The position numbers and the translations under genes were made by a program. The notes below the pieces were generated by a model, which saw nothing but the letters and a program-made list of their open reading frames with translations, was not told the origin of the DNA and searched no databases. Below are positions 27,329 through 37,800 of a stretch of DNA of 64,000 nt, in pieces (position 1 is the stretch's first letter; each line of letters starts with the position of its first letter). This DNA comes from an uncultured Eubacteriales bacterium. Its GTDB lineage: Bacteria > Bacillota > Clostridia > Oscillospirales > Acutalibacteraceae. The stretch spans positions 124,001-188,000 of the forward strand of contig CAKUVH010000002.1 in assembly GCA_934695425.1 (NCBI GenBank), in the 5' to 3' direction.

Positions 27329-28345
27329 ATGTCAGACAAAAAAATTATTTTAACGGGCGACAGACCAACAGGAAAACTTCACCTAGGGCATTATATAGGC
27401 TCGCTTAAAAATCGCGTGGAATTACAAAATAAATACGAACAATATATATTGGTTGCAGATGTTCAAGCACTTACCGATAATGCCGAAAATCCTGAAAAAG
27501 TAAGAAATAACGTAATAGAATTGCTTTTGGATTATTTGTCTGTTGGAATAGACCCTTCCAAAACAACTATTTGTATTCAGTCTATGATACCGGCTATTGC
27601 CGAACTTACTGTATTTTATTTGAATCTAGTTACTCTTTCCAGAATTGAAAGAAATCCTACCGTAAAGCAAGAGCTTAAATTAAGAAAATTTGAAGGCGGA
27701 ATACCTTGTGGATTTTTGACCTATCCTGTCAGTCAAGCCGCCGACATAACCGCATTTGGAGCAAACTTAGTTCCGGCCGGCGAAGATCAATCGCCTATGA
27801 TTGAGCAAACGCGCGAAATAGTAAGAAAATTTAATTCTATATATGATGAAGTTCTCGTTGAACCTGAAATCATGTTGTCTAAAACTCCCCGATTAGTGGG
27901 CACTGACGGAAAAAATAAGATGAGCAAGTCTCTTGGCAACACAATATTCCTTTCGGACTCAGCTGATGAAATTGAAAAGAAAGTTATGAGAATGTTCACC
28001 GATCCAAATCATTTGAATGTAAACGATCCCGGAGATACTAAAAATAATCCTGTATTTATATATCTCGACGCTTTTGGAGAAGATAAAGAAAAAATAAATT
28101 CTATGAAAGCTCATTATGAAAAAGGCGGACTTGGTGATGTTGCTGTTAAAAGGTATTTGAATGAGGTCTTGCAAAACCTTTTGGCTCCGATACGCGCAAG
28201 AAGAGAAAAATTAAAAGAAAATATAGATGATGTTTACAAGGTAGCATTTGAAGGTACTGAAAAAGCAAAGTTGATCACCGAAAATACCTTGAAAAAAGTA
28301 AAAAAAGCCATGAAAATAGACTATCATAGTTTATTATCCAAATAA
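27329..28345 (+). CDS. trpS: tryptophanyl-tRNA synthetase
   Basis: 338-residue class I synthetase charging tRNA-Trp. [17 protein letters not shown] includes the HIGH-like motif, KMSKSLGN is the KMSKS loop, and [18 protein letters not shown] binds substrate. ATG 27329 is chosen because AAGGGG (27315-27320) is 8 bases upstream; an earlier GTG overlaps it. A single gene with a strong terminator. No T-box leader fits in the short upstream gap. Confidence 0.95.
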   Translation: MSDKKIILTGDRPTGKLHLGHYIGSLKNRVELQNKYEQYILVADVQALTDNAENPEKVRNNVIELLLDYLSVGIDPSKTTICIQSMIPAIAELTVFYLNLVTLSRIERNPTVKQELKLRKFEGGIPCGFLTYPVSQAADITAFGANLVPAGEDQSPMIEQTREIVRKFNSIYDEVLVEPEIMLSKTPRLVGTDGKNKMSKSLGNTIFLSDSADEIEKKVMRMFTDPNHLNVNDPGDTKNNPVFIYLDAFGEDKEKINSMKAHYEKGGLGDVAVKRYLNEVLQNLLAPIRARREKLKENIDDVYKVAFEGTEKAKLITENTLKKVKKAMKIDYHSLLSK

Positions 28346-28350
28346 GTAAG

Positions 28351-28379
28351 AGCACTCATTTATTATGAGTGCTTTTTTT
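28351..28379 (+). terminator. terminator of trpS
   Basis: AGCACTCAT, loop TTATT, ATGAGTGCT, then seven T. Confidence 0.92.
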
Positions 28380-28393
28380 AAAATAAAATTAAT

Positions 28394-29602
28394 TTATTTT
28401 TTCATATCGTGAATCAAATTAAATATATTTTTCAAACAGTCTGACTTGTCGAAATTTGTGCAATTATGTTTCATAAAATTCAATTTTTCGGGATTTAAAA
28501 GGAGATTTCGTATTATATTTTCTTCCCCGGTTTCGTTTTCCAGCTTTACTGCCATGTTTTTTCCTACCAAGAAATTTGCGTTTTCTTCTTCTTGTCCTGG
28601 AATCGTTCCGAATAAAGCCATTGGCAAATTACATGCCAAAGCTTCACTTATAGTCAATCCGCCCGGCTTGGTTATAATTAAATCCGAAACGTGCATATAC
28701 TTGTCCACTTCGTTTGTGTAGTAAATTAACTTCGTGGGTTTTGTAATTTTGAATTCATCCGATTCTTTTACGGCCATAATTTTTAAATGTTTTTCAGATA
28801 AATTTTTTAGATGCATTTTTGCCAAGATTTTATCTCTTTTGCGCAACCTTTTCCCGTGTGTCAATTGCTTTAAGTCATTGAACAGTCCTTTGTTTTTCCC
28901 GGTTATGATTATTATCTGAAAATCTAAATCTACTTTTTGAAGTTTTACAAAAATTTTTCCGATATTTGCAAGACCGAAATTTCCTGCCATTATTAAAATG
29001 GTCGGCAAATCATCTCTAAGCCCTAAATTTCTCAGTTCGTCTTTTTTATTTACAAAATTAAAAAAATCATTATCTACAGGTATCCCGAAAGGATGAATTT
29101 TATTTTTTTCTACGCCCATTTCTTCCATGGGGCCTATCATATCCTCGTTAGCCACAATATACGAATCCACGTTGGGACTAAGCCAAGTTCTGTGAGGCGC
29201 ATAGTCCGTCATTATGCAGATAAGAGGGATACTTAAATTTTCATTTTTTTTCAAATGTGAAATCATTTCAGTAGAAAATGGGTGAGTGCTTATTATTAAA
29301 TCGGGATTCTCTTCAGCTATCAATGGAATTAATTTTTTACTTATTGTTTTATTTATTATCTCAACAATTTTATTAAGAGATTTCTTATTTGTAGTGTTGT
29401 ACATCAATTTCCATATTGTGGGGTGCTTTTTTGCCAGATGCTCATAAATTTCCACAACAGTTTTGTTAAGTAGTGGACTGATATATTCAAGAGTATCAAT
29501 AACTGTCGCAGAATCTCCGTTTTCATTAAGATATTCTTTAACACAGTTTGCAGCACTCATATGGCCTCCGCCGGTAGACGCTGATAATATTATTATTTTC
29601 AC
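28394..29602 (-). CDS. MGDG-synthase-like diacylglycerol glycosyltransferase
   Basis: 402-residue GT28-type enzyme. SASTGGGHMSAANCVKEYL is the MGDG-synthase N-terminal loop, ISTHPFSTEMI follows, and KPGGLTISEALACNLPMAL binds the nucleotide sugar. It transfers glucose or galactose from a UDP-sugar to diacylglycerol at the inner membrane face, giving glycolipids that can anchor lipoteichoic acid. That would fit the dlt operon in this window. GTG start behind AGAGGT. It lies just downstream of fmt on the same strand. Confidence 0.85.
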   Translation of the reverse strand: MKIIILSASTGGGHMSAANCVKEYLNENGDSATVIDTLEYISPLLNKTVVEIYEHLAKKHPTIWKLMYNTTNKKSLNKIVEIINKTISKKLIPLIAEENPDLIISTHPFSTEMISHLKKNENLSIPLICIMTDYAPHRTWLSPNVDSYIVANEDMIGPMEEMGVEKNKIHPFGIPVDNDFFNFVNKKDELRNLGLRDDLPTILIMAGNFGLANIGKIFVKLQKVDLDFQIIIITGKNKGLFNDLKQLTHGKRLRKRDKILAKMHLKNLSEKHLKIMAVKESDEFKITKPTKLIYYTNEVDKYMHVSDLIITKPGGLTISEALACNLPMALFGTIPGQEEENANFLVGKNMAVKLENETGEENIIRNLLLNPEKLNFMKHNCTNFDKSDCLKNIFNLIHDMKK

Positions 29603-29628
29603 AATTTACCTCTTTTTAAAATATTAAG

Positions 29629-30561
29629 TTATTTTATCAAACCCAAAATAACTTTGTCGCTTAATCTAAATCCTCTTGCAAAGTCTGACGCGCCCATTCT
29701 TTTTTTGCCTTCTATTTGAACTTCGATTAATTCCAAAGAAGTGTTATTTCCACACCCCACAATAAGTGGATCAGTCGAAACAATTTTTCCGGGGTAAGAA
29801 GAGCGTATCGTAGAAATTTTTGACTTATAAATTTTAAATAATTTTCCGCGTAATCTTGTATGAGCTATTGGCCAAGAATTGCATCCACGTATTATATTGT
29901 GGATTGTTTGCGCATCGGCTTGCCAATTTATTTCGCCGTTTAATTTATCCAGCGGAGGTGAGAATGTTGCTTCTTCCGAACCTTGAGGAATCGGTTTTAA
30001 ATTTCCTGCTTCTAATTCTTCCAATGTTTTTATTAATAAATCAGCACCGAGTTCTGACATCCTTATTTTGAGCTCATCAGAAGTTTCGTTTTCTTCGATA
30101 TATAATTTGCTTTGCAATAAAATATCGCCGGTATCCAAACCTTCATTCATGTACATAGTGGTGACTCCGGTTACGGTGTCTCCGTTAATAATGCTCCATT
30201 GAATCGGAGCAGCACCACGATATTTAGGTAGCAATGACCCATGAACATTTACGCAACCATATTTTGGCATATCAATTATTTGTTTAGGAAGAATTTTTCC
30301 ATAAGCCACCACAATAACTATATCGGGGTTTAAACTTTTTATTAAATTTATTGTATCTTCCGATTTGACTTTTTCAGGCTGATAAACATCAATGCCGTGC
30401 TCCTCGGCAAAAACTTTTACCGGCGGGGGAGTGATTATCATTTTTCTTCCTTGCGGTTTGTCGGGTTTTGTGAAAACAGCGCATACATCGTAGTTATTAT
30501 CAATTAATTTTTTTAGAGACGGAACAGCAAATTCCGGAGTACCCATAAAAACAATTTTCAA
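29629..30561 (-). CDS. fmt: methionyl-tRNA formyltransferase
   Basis: 310 residues. It formylates initiator Met-tRNA using 10-formyl-THF. VFMGTPEFAVPSL, VVAYGKILPKQI, NVHGSLLPKYRGAAPIQWSI and MNEGLDTGDIL are all family landmarks, with the catalytic Asn-His-Ser set. TTG start after GAGGTG. It begins 1 base after the stop of the peptidase gene, so both are co-transcribed. Confidence 0.95.
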   Translation of the reverse strand: MKIVFMGTPEFAVPSLKKLIDNNYDVCAVFTKPDKPQGRKMIITPPPVKVFAEEHGIDVYQPEKVKSEDTINLIKSLNPDIVIVVAYGKILPKQIIDMPKYGCVNVHGSLLPKYRGAAPIQWSIINGDTVTGVTTMYMNEGLDTGDILLQSKLYIEENETSDELKIRMSELGADLLIKTLEELEAGNLKPIPQGSEEATFSPPLDKLNGEINWQADAQTIHNIIRGCNSWPIAHTRLRGKLFKIYKSKISTIRSSYPGKIVSTDPLIVGCGNNTSLELIEVQIEGKKRMGASDFARGFRLSDKVILGLIK

Positions 30562-30562
30562 T

Positions 30563-31201
30563 TTATTGCACCTCAGTATTAGTTTTTATTTTTTGGTCGT
30601 AGTATTCTTCCAGGGTAAGCTTATTTTCATATAGATATTTCGCAAGATCACTTCCGACATATCTTATATGCCACGGCTCAAATTTCATATTGGTTATATT
30701 TTCTTTTCCTTTGGGATATCTCAAAATAAATCCAAATTTATGAAGAATAGTATGAAGCCAGGCGGTTTGACTGTTTATGCTTCCGTCCTTATTAAGCGCA
30801 ATTCCGAACCATTTCCCGTTTATAAATAAATCACAATCCAAACACAGCCCTGTGTTATGCTCGGAATATCCGGGTAAACATGCACTCTTTCTGGCAAATT
30901 CAATCCCTTTGGATTTTACAAAATAATCGTATTTAGTCTTCTGCTGCTCAAAAGAAAGATACCCGCTCGTTATATCCAAAATCACTCCGTTTTCTTTGCA
31001 GTAATTTTGAAGTTCTCTAAAATTTTTATAAGTTTCTTTTTCTAGAAAATTTACTCTCTCTTTTATGTTAAAAGTATCAAAGACTATATCATTATTTTTT
31101 GTTGACTCGGTTCTTACCAAATTAGGAACAATTGTCTCGTTGACAAATTTCTTATCGATACCATTGTATTTATTTACCAGTATAGAATAATCCAAATCCA
31201 C
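30563..31201 (-). CDS. VanY-type D,D-/L,D-carboxypeptidase (M15B)
   Basis: 212 residues with the zinc-binding pattern SEHNTGLCLDCDLF (His and Asp) and FEPWHIRYVG (catalytic Glu and His). It removes terminal residues of peptidoglycan stem peptides. Unlike many relatives it has no obvious signal peptide: the N-terminus MDLDYSILVNKYNG is hydrophilic, so export or another start is unclear. GTG start behind GAGGTGA. Directly upstream of fmt. Confidence 0.82.
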   Translation of the reverse strand: MDLDYSILVNKYNGIDKKFVNETIVPNLVRTESTKNNDIVFDTFNIKERVNFLEKETYKNFRELQNYCKENGVILDITSGYLSFEQQKTKYDYFVKSKGIEFARKSACLPGYSEHNTGLCLDCDLFINGKWFGIALNKDGSINSQTAWLHTILHKFGFILRYPKGKENITNMKFEPWHIRYVGSDLAKYLYENKLTLEEYYDQKIKTNTEVQ

Positions 31202-31310
31202 TCACCTCAGTCAAAAAATATTCTTGTTTTTATTACATAATAGTGGATTTATAAAATATTTTCAACCAAAAAATTAAGTAATGTGTAAAAAATACAAACT
31301 TTTACAAACT

Positions 31311-31881
31311 TTAAATTCCAAAACTTATGCTCTGTTCTCGCGGCGTGATTTCATATTCAAAAAATAAATTCTGTTCATCTTCAGTAAGCTCACGAGCAAA
31401 TTCTATGCAAACTTTCATCCCGTGTTGTTGCAGAATTTCCGGCTCTATTGATTCATTTCTAAAAGGATGAATGTGAGCTTGAGTAATCGCGTTAGAATGA
31501 ATTACATTTAAAATATTTTGATAATCATAACCCTTGCAAGCGCAATATAATTTCAAAACTTCTTTAACTATATTATTTCGTTCCGCCGGAGATGAAGTAT
31601 TAAAATTTCTTCCGATATAAGACAAACTCTTAACAAGCCCCTGCGAATATTTCAAAATTAATTGGTGATCATATTCAGGAACGACATCTAAATTATATCT
31701 CAGGTCAAAAAAATTTATAAAGTCTATGCCGTTCAAAAACATATACTCACATAAATGTTTCCTTGCATTTAAGATATGTTGTCAGATTGGTGGATATACT
31801 GTCGTTTCCTGCGCTTAAATTTGTAGCAAACCCTCCGATAGATAGCGCTATTCCCAAAGTTACGCTGAGTAATTTTTTCAT
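31311..31881 (-). pseudogene. secreted hypothetical protein, frameshifted
   Basis: AAAGGAGGAGAATAT precedes an ATG at 31879-31881 opening a signal peptide (KKLLSVTLGIALSIGGFATN) that stops after 44 codons. The neighbouring frame continues from about 31750 with MFLNGIDFINFFDLRYNLDV and runs to 31311. A single indel near 31745-31755 separates them. The joined protein would be about 190 residues, secreted, of unknown family, with ITQAHIHPFRNESI near the middle. The HPF is not a Fic motif. Confidence 0.6.
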
Positions 31882-32006
31882 ATATTCTCCTCCTTTTACG
31901 TTAAGCGGGAATTACATTATATCACAAATCCATTTAAAAATCAAAGACAGAATAATTATCAGAAATTTTCACTTAAATTATTTGTGTAAAAAATGAATAA
32001 AAATAC

Positions 32007-32036
32007 TTGACATTTATATATATATATATATATAAT
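32007..32036 (+). promoter_or_regulatory. TA-tract promoter 1
   Basis: Perfect TTGACA (32007-32012) and TATAAT (32031-32036). The 18-base spacer is almost entirely TA dinucleotides; the whole tract is about (TA)10 from 32015. It drives the 876-residue protein gene. Similar promoters with different TA counts lie at 34782, 38804 and 39456. Confidence 0.75.
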
Positions 32037-32078
32037 GTTATTGAAAAAATAAAATAAAAATGAAGTGGAGGAATTGAT

Positions 32079-34709
32079 ATGAGATGGTTTGATAGAAATA
32101 GGAGAAAAAAGGAAAGACTTAAAGATAATGTAAAAGAAGGTGCAAAGGCTACGGAGAGTCTGATAGATCTTTTTTTAGGCGCTATTGGTGATTATAAAGA
32201 TAACAAAGAAACAAAGAAAGGAATTCACAGAAATGATACACTAGAATTTCTGAAAAATAATAATATTGATAAAAATAATAATATTGATGAAAATAATATT
32301 GATGACAAAATGCTTGACAAACTTGACAAATTTTATGATAAGTATAGGAAGTATATAAAAGATCCAAAATTATATAATGATGATATTAAAAAAAAGATGG
32401 AAGAATTTTTAAAAGTGAAAAGTCAACAAAAGGAGTCTAAAAGTAGTAAGAACATCTTTGGTAGTCTAAAAGAATTTTTAAGAAAACATGGACTTACTTC
32501 TAAACAAGCCGATTTAGTAGAAAACGGTCTGGAAAATTTTACGAAAGAAAAAGGCGTGAAAGTAGAAGATTTGGATAGGCAACAAGTAAAGAATTTTGTT
32601 GAAACTAATGAAGAAGTCGGTGAAGTTGCTAAAGATTTAGAAGTCACGAAAGCTATGAACGAAGAACCCAAAGCCGAAGCTATGGACGAAGAACCCGAAA
32701 AGCAAGTAGACCTAGCAGAGGACAATGTTAATACTGATGGTGACGACGATGACTTGAGGAATCAAAATGTTCAATCTTCAGAGACAAAAGCACCACCAAT
32801 ACCGCCAAGACAAGCACCACCAATACCGCCAAGACAAGCACCACCAATACCGCCAAGACAAGCACCACCTTTACCGCAAAACCTACCTCTGCCGATTCCT
32901 AGTCAAAATGATAGTTTTGCAGAAATGAAAACAAAGTATGATGAATTTGCAAAGGTTCACAATGACTTTTTAAGTAAATATGGTACTGGCCCGATAGAAA
33001 AAGTTTTTGAAGATAATCCGGGTCAGAAATACGCTTACAATAAGGATGCTTGGCTTAAAGAAGCCGCTCCTTTGGATCTGAATAAGAAAACAGAAATTCA
33101 AAAATATCAAGAATTGGCAGATAAAATTTTGGATTACTACGACGGAGATACCGAAAGAAAGCATCGGGCTGACATAAGTGGAAATATAAGTTATTACAAT
33201 GAAGCAAAAGATCAAGCTGGAAAAGCTAAAGCTATCAAAGATATAGAGAGTTTATTTAATAATTTATTTCCAAAGCTTGGTGAAAGGATGCACAAATGGT
33301 TTCTCGAAGATGGAGTAGGCGATAAAGTGGAAAACGTGACTGGAAACAATGAAAATGAAGCGGCTACTCCGCAAGCATCTGCCCCAGAAGCAGATAGCAA
33401 AGCAGTAGAACAAGTTGCTAAAGATCGGTTTCTTAAGGTAGTGAACAGATATAATAGATTTTTAGAAAATTACAAAAAATTCGCCAAGAAGAATAAACAC
33501 AGTTTGAAAGAAATTGTTAAAAATGTATTGCCGAACGGTTCTGAGAACGAAAATTGGTGTAACAAAGGAAAATATGACGAAATTAAATTTGAAGGTTTAG
33601 ATTCTATGGGTGGTCTTCAAATTGCGTGGGATGAATTCATGAAGGATAATTTGCTTAATTGGTTATCGGGAGCTAAGTACAGTGACTTTAGCCGTGATTT
33701 TGATGGCATTTCCAAGAAATTAAATACTAAAACGACTACTGAGAATATGGGGTATATTAATGACATAAAATTGGGAGCTGTGCAAAAGTACGATATACTG
33801 GCTAAAAAAATCTTACGTTACATGCAAGCCGTATTAGCGAGATTAAATTCAACAGCTTCTGAAGGCATCGTCGGCAGGACTTTAAAAGCAATGACCAAAG
33901 GTGACGAAGAGTCCCAGGAACAGAAGCCAAGAGATTTAGAAAATGATTTAACAATTAGAAAAGATGAAAATGGTAAGTTTATAGAGCCGGCTCCTGAAGA
34001 AGTTAATACCGGAAAAATATTTACTGCCTTCAAAAATGCAGGTGATGTATTGAAAAATAGCAAAAACGACGGCATTAAAAGTACCACTGATTTGATTTCT
34101 AAATTCGAGCAGATTAAGGGATTCAAAGGAGCAATAAAATCGGCATTAGGTAGCACGAGTATACTTGCGTGGGGACCACCGAATTTTGGGAATGATATTG
34201 TAGACCAAAATGAAAGACGTAATAAGAAGATGAGAGTTTCGGCAATGGGTGTAATACTTATCAGTATGGCATATTTGCCCGGTGGCTCAGAAAGCATTTT
34301 AGAGGCATGTAACGGTCTTAAAGCAGGTAAAGTAAAAGAAGATAGTGAAGCTGATGATGCTATTAAAAACGCATCCAAGGTTCGCAAGGAGATAAAAAAA
34401 CTAGCTCTTAAAGGAGCTACGGGCGATAAACTTGTCAATAAGTTAAAAAGCAGTAATGCAAGTAAGGAACTCGGACAACTTATAGATATTGGTGAACTCA
34501 AAAAGATAATGAACAAATTCGGCAAGTGGGCTAAATTGGGACGTAAAGCCGTAAGCGAAAAAGAAAAAGCAGGTGAAAAGATTAAAATATTAAAGACAGC
34601 GTATCATGATGATGGAGTTAAAGGAGTATTGAAAAAAATCAATCCATTTAAAAGTAAGAAGAAAAAAGGCTCTAATTCTGGAGAAGAATCCCAAAATGAA
34701 AACGCCTAA
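32079..34709 (+). CDS. large proline-repeat protein of the TA-promoter family
   Basis: 876 residues, no signal peptide, highly charged and mainly helical. Order: basic start (MRWFDRNRRKKERLK), a region with NNID repeats (about 65-85), an acidic linker, then three copies of APPIPPRQ at about 238-262 followed by further PxxP sequence. Each copy fits the class II SH3-ligand pattern PxxPxR. Helical modules of the YxxFxxxxxxF type follow (about 286 and 458). The C-terminal region from KKILRYMQAVLARLNS (about 573) to KFGKWAKL is shared with the next gene. RBS GTGGAGG. No family is recognised. An effector acting in a host cell is my inference. Confidence 0.7.
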   Translation: MRWFDRNRRKKERLKDNVKEGAKATESLIDLFLGAIGDYKDNKETKKGIHRNDTLEFLKNNNIDKNNNIDENNIDDKMLDKLDKFYDKYRKYIKDPKLYNDDIKKKMEEFLKVKSQQKESKSSKNIFGSLKEFLRKHGLTSKQADLVENGLENFTKEKGVKVEDLDRQQVKNFVETNEEVGEVAKDLEVTKAMNEEPKAEAMDEEPEKQVDLAEDNVNTDGDDDDLRNQNVQSSETKAPPIPPRQAPPIPPRQAPPIPPRQAPPLPQNLPLPIPSQNDSFAEMKTKYDEFAKVHNDFLSKYGTGPIEKVFEDNPGQKYAYNKDAWLKEAAPLDLNKKTEIQKYQELADKILDYYDGDTERKHRADISGNISYYNEAKDQAGKAKAIKDIESLFNNLFPKLGERMHKWFLEDGVGDKVENVTGNNENEAATPQASAPEADSKAVEQVAKDRFLKVVNRYNRFLENYKKFAKKNKHSLKEIVKNVLPNGSENENWCNKGKYDEIKFEGLDSMGGLQIAWDEFMKDNLLNWLSGAKYSDFSRDFDGISKKLNTKTTTENMGYINDIKLGAVQKYDILAKKILRYMQAVLARLNSTASEGIVGRTLKAMTKGDEESQEQKPRDLENDLTIRKDENGKFIEPAPEEVNTGKIFTAFKNAGDVLKNSKNDGIKSTTDLISKFEQIKGFKGAIKSALGSTSILAWGPPNFGNDIVDQNERRNKKMRVSAMGVILISMAYLPGGSESILEACNGLKAGKVKEDSEADDAIKNASKVRKEIKKLALKGATGDKLVNKLKSSNASKELGQLIDIGELKKIMNKFGKWAKLGRKAVSEKEKAGEKIKILKTAYHDDGVKGVLKKINPFKSKKKKGSNSGEESQNENA
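32791..32862 (+). repeat. three perfect 24-base tandem repeats
   Basis: Three identical 24-base units encode the APPIPPRQ repeats. As a multiple of three, copy number can change without breaking the frame. Confidence 0.9.
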
Positions 34710-34715
34710 AATAAA

Positions 34716-34740
34716 ACCGACCTATCTAGGTCGGCTTTTA
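34716..34740 (+). terminator. terminator 1 of the TA-promoter array
   Basis: ACCGACC and GGTCGG(C) enclose a TATCTA loop, followed by TTTT. It is nearly identical to the hairpin at 38739-38764. Confidence 0.85.
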
Positions 34741-34781
34741 ATTGCGTAGATATAATTTATATAAATTTTGTACAAAAACAC

Positions 34782-34807
34782 TTGACATTTATATATATAT
34801 ATATAAT
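34782..34807 (+). promoter_or_regulatory. TA-tract promoter 2
   Basis: TTGACA (34782-34787), then a TA tract of about (TA)8 and TATAAT at 34802-34807. The spacer is only 14 bases in this register, suboptimal by sigma-A rules; an offset -10 (TAATAT) would give 16. Confidence 0.7.
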
Positions 34808-34853
34808 ATACCTGGATAATATAAAATTTAAACAAAATAGGAGGAATGATGTT

Positions 34854-37800
34854 ATGGCAATTAAATCAAAATTAGGAGAAACCATTGTACATCCTGAAAG
34901 CGATAGTTCTAAAGGTAATAATTCCGGAAAATCTAATCTTTATTCTACTGTAGGGCCGAAAAACAAATTTAATCTCGGAGAGACTAAAGTGAATTCCGGA
35001 AGAGCCGGTCTTTATTCTACTGTCAGACCGCAAAACAAGTCTACTCAAATGCCGAAAAGTATAGAAAATAATGGCGTTTATTCTGCCGTTTTTAAAAACC
35101 CTAACTGGATTTTAGTAGATTCCGGAACTAAAGAAAAACAGGAAGGAACTATTTATCTTATAGCGGATCCTTCGAAAGAGGATAAGGTCCCTATGGTAGG
35201 AGGAAATTGGCCTACTCCGGTTTCGTTTTATAAAAATTTATCAGCTGAATTAAGTAACGGACAAAAAGTTACAGGCAATATAAAATTTTATGCGGAGACA
35301 AAGAAGAAAAGTTATATTTTGGGTGGAACTATTAGATTTAGTGAAAAAGGAGGAGAGGAGGTTGTTGAAGACAAGCTTAAAGACGACCCTTTGGGAATTT
35401 TCAAAAAAGCTTTTTTTGACGAAGCGCAAAAAAATGATATCTGGAAAGGCAACCCCGGCATGGGTGATATTTGTGACAAAGTAAAAAAATCCTATGCTTT
35501 CAGAAAAAGATTTAAGAAATATTTTGATGTTAGCAAGTTTACGATGAACACAGCAGGTAAAGAACTTTTTGATAAAAAATTTAAAAATATCAATCTAAAA
35601 TCAGACTCTCTCGAAAACATCGACTACGGTCAAGAAGCGGCATGCTTATTGTGTATGCGTTTAGTTAATGAAAATCCCATCACTGATTGTAAAAAAGCGA
35701 ATAATAAATTATACGCTGTTTATAGCGGTGCCTATTGGTATTTAGTGGATTTCACAAGTAATCCAGGAACTAAGATGGGACAAATTTATCGAGGGGAAAA
35801 ACCTCTTAAAGGATCTTGGCCGACGCCGGATATTTTTGCTGAAGATTTATCAGCGGTGTCTTTTGATAACACTAAATTTGTTGGAAACATAGGTTTTTGC
35901 GAAGGAAAGTCAATAGAAAATGACCCTAGAAGCTACGATGTTACAGGTTATGGAGGTTATTATGGAGAACTTGAGTTTGGCGAAGAAGGCGCTGTAGTGA
36001 CAGATGACGGCAACGAAGGTAAAAAACCTGAATATAAGTCTGTGGTAGATTTCAGAAAAGCCTTTTTCTCTCAAGTAAAAAAAAGCCGGGTGAAAGAGTG
36101 GAATGATACTACCAGTATGTCCGATATTTGTATAGACATAAACACAAAAAAAGTAGGCGATTTCAAAAAGAGGTTACAAAATTATTTAACTGATAGTGCA
36201 AAGGGTGTAGTTTTAAACAAAAAAGGTAATGAAACTTTTAAGGAGGAATTAAAAATTGCCATACCTGAAGGTTATGAACCCGAAGCAGCATGCTTATTGT
36301 ACGTGTATGGTATTGCCGGAATGGACGAACATAGAGAAGAAGTATTGGCTGCTGAAAGAGCAAAAAGATTAGCCGCTGAAAATGTGGCAGTGTTAGGTTA
36401 TGTATCGGACGAAGATAGGAAAGAATATACTGATAAGTTGGAGAAATTAAGAGAAAGCTATAATAAATTTATAGATAGGCATGAAAATTTTATAGCTAAG
36501 CAAAATGGTAAAGATATCAATACCGTTAAAAAACTTATAGAAAATAAGTTAGAAAAAGCAGGTATTGATTACGGAGACTATAATATCGAGCGGTGGGCAA
36601 AGGAAGGCGAAAAATACACCGACAAAATGCGTAAAGAAGGTTTATCGCTTTTAATGGTTTTTTCTCTTGGACTTTCATGGCTTGTTGAAAAATATTTTGA
36701 TGCAAAGAAAGGCATGTTCAAAGAACATAAAAGAACGTTTAGTAATCTTTTTACGCACGCTAAGCATAGATATATGGCTGAATATAAGAAAAAATGTTTA
36801 GATGCTGCTATCGGCGCGCTTGATCAGTTGATATCGCAGCTTAACAGAATAGAAGATGTATTATCAGCAGAAAATCCCGAAGAAAAAAACAGTTCTTCTG
36901 TGGACGGTACTAACAAGCAAAATTCTGTTTCCGACTCATCTGAGAAATCGTCAAAAGATCTTCATCCTAACGAAAAGGAGTCGAATAAAGAAGCTGTTGA
37001 AAAAATACGTAAAGAATGCGTTAATGATCTTAGATTAATAGCCGAAATGTTTAATACTTTTAAAGAAAGGCACGGAGCATTTATAGAACACTTTGGAAAT
37101 AACGAAGAGGCTTTGAAAGGTTATTTGGGCAAATTCCCGAATCATTCTGAATATAATATTGACTTATGGGGAAAAAAGAGCGAAGGTGTAAATTTAACAG
37201 TCAAAGATGACAGCACATTCAAAAAATTGGTTAAGGATTGTAAAGTAATAGAAAACCAAATAGTTCCTTATTTCGATAAAGACTCGAAAGTAAGGCAAGG
37301 TTTCATTGATATTGCGTATGGAAATAAGGCTTACGATGTTTCGGGCACGGTTGATGAGAAGAAAGCAAATTTGTTAAAAAGCGCTTTCGAGGAATTCAAG
37401 AGATTAGTAGTTAAAGCCAAAGAACAACAAAGTTTGTTGACCGGAAACTTAAAATATGCCGATCCTATAGAACCCGAAGCAAAAGAAGAGGCAAAACCTG
37501 CTGAAGTTGTAGAAAAAAACCAAGCGGCAGAAGAATCGAAACCACTTCCTGTAGTCCCTGTCGCAGAGAAAAAAGAAAGTTCTGAGGATACAAAAAAGTT
37601 ACAGGAAATGAAAGATAAATACAACAAGGTAGTAAGAAGGTATAATGCATTTTCAGAGGCTCGAGAAAAATTTATAAGTGAAATAGATAACGATAAGAAC
37701 AAAAAAGATATGCTTACTAAAGAGGTTCTCGATGGCGTACAGGGTAGTTGGTGGGACGTTCTTACCGAACGTCGTGGCGAATTTACAGGATTCGAAATTG

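Noticed and set aside
31311..31742. A Fic domain in the frameshifted secreted protein because of HPFRNES
   Set aside because: The downstream Gly-Asn-Gly-Arg part of the Fic motif is absent.
32791..32862. CRISPR-like short repeats
   Set aside because: The three units are directly adjacent with no spacers and are codons of a coding repeat. No CRISPR array or cas gene was seen anywhere in the window.
33818..34525. A 235-codon minus-strand ORF within the 876-residue protein gene
   Set aside because: Antisense to a coding sequence with good codon use and ribosome binding site; its Ser/Phe/Leu-rich product is typical of a shadow.
34782..34853. A longer start for the giant protein
   Set aside because: The extra codons lie in the TA-tract promoter; AGGAGG is correctly spaced only for ATG 34854.
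34930..35090. True ITIM motifs in the giant protein
   Set aside because: The position two before tyrosine is Asn or Gly rather than Ser, Ile, Val or Leu, so only a looser YxxV tyrosine motif can be claimed.
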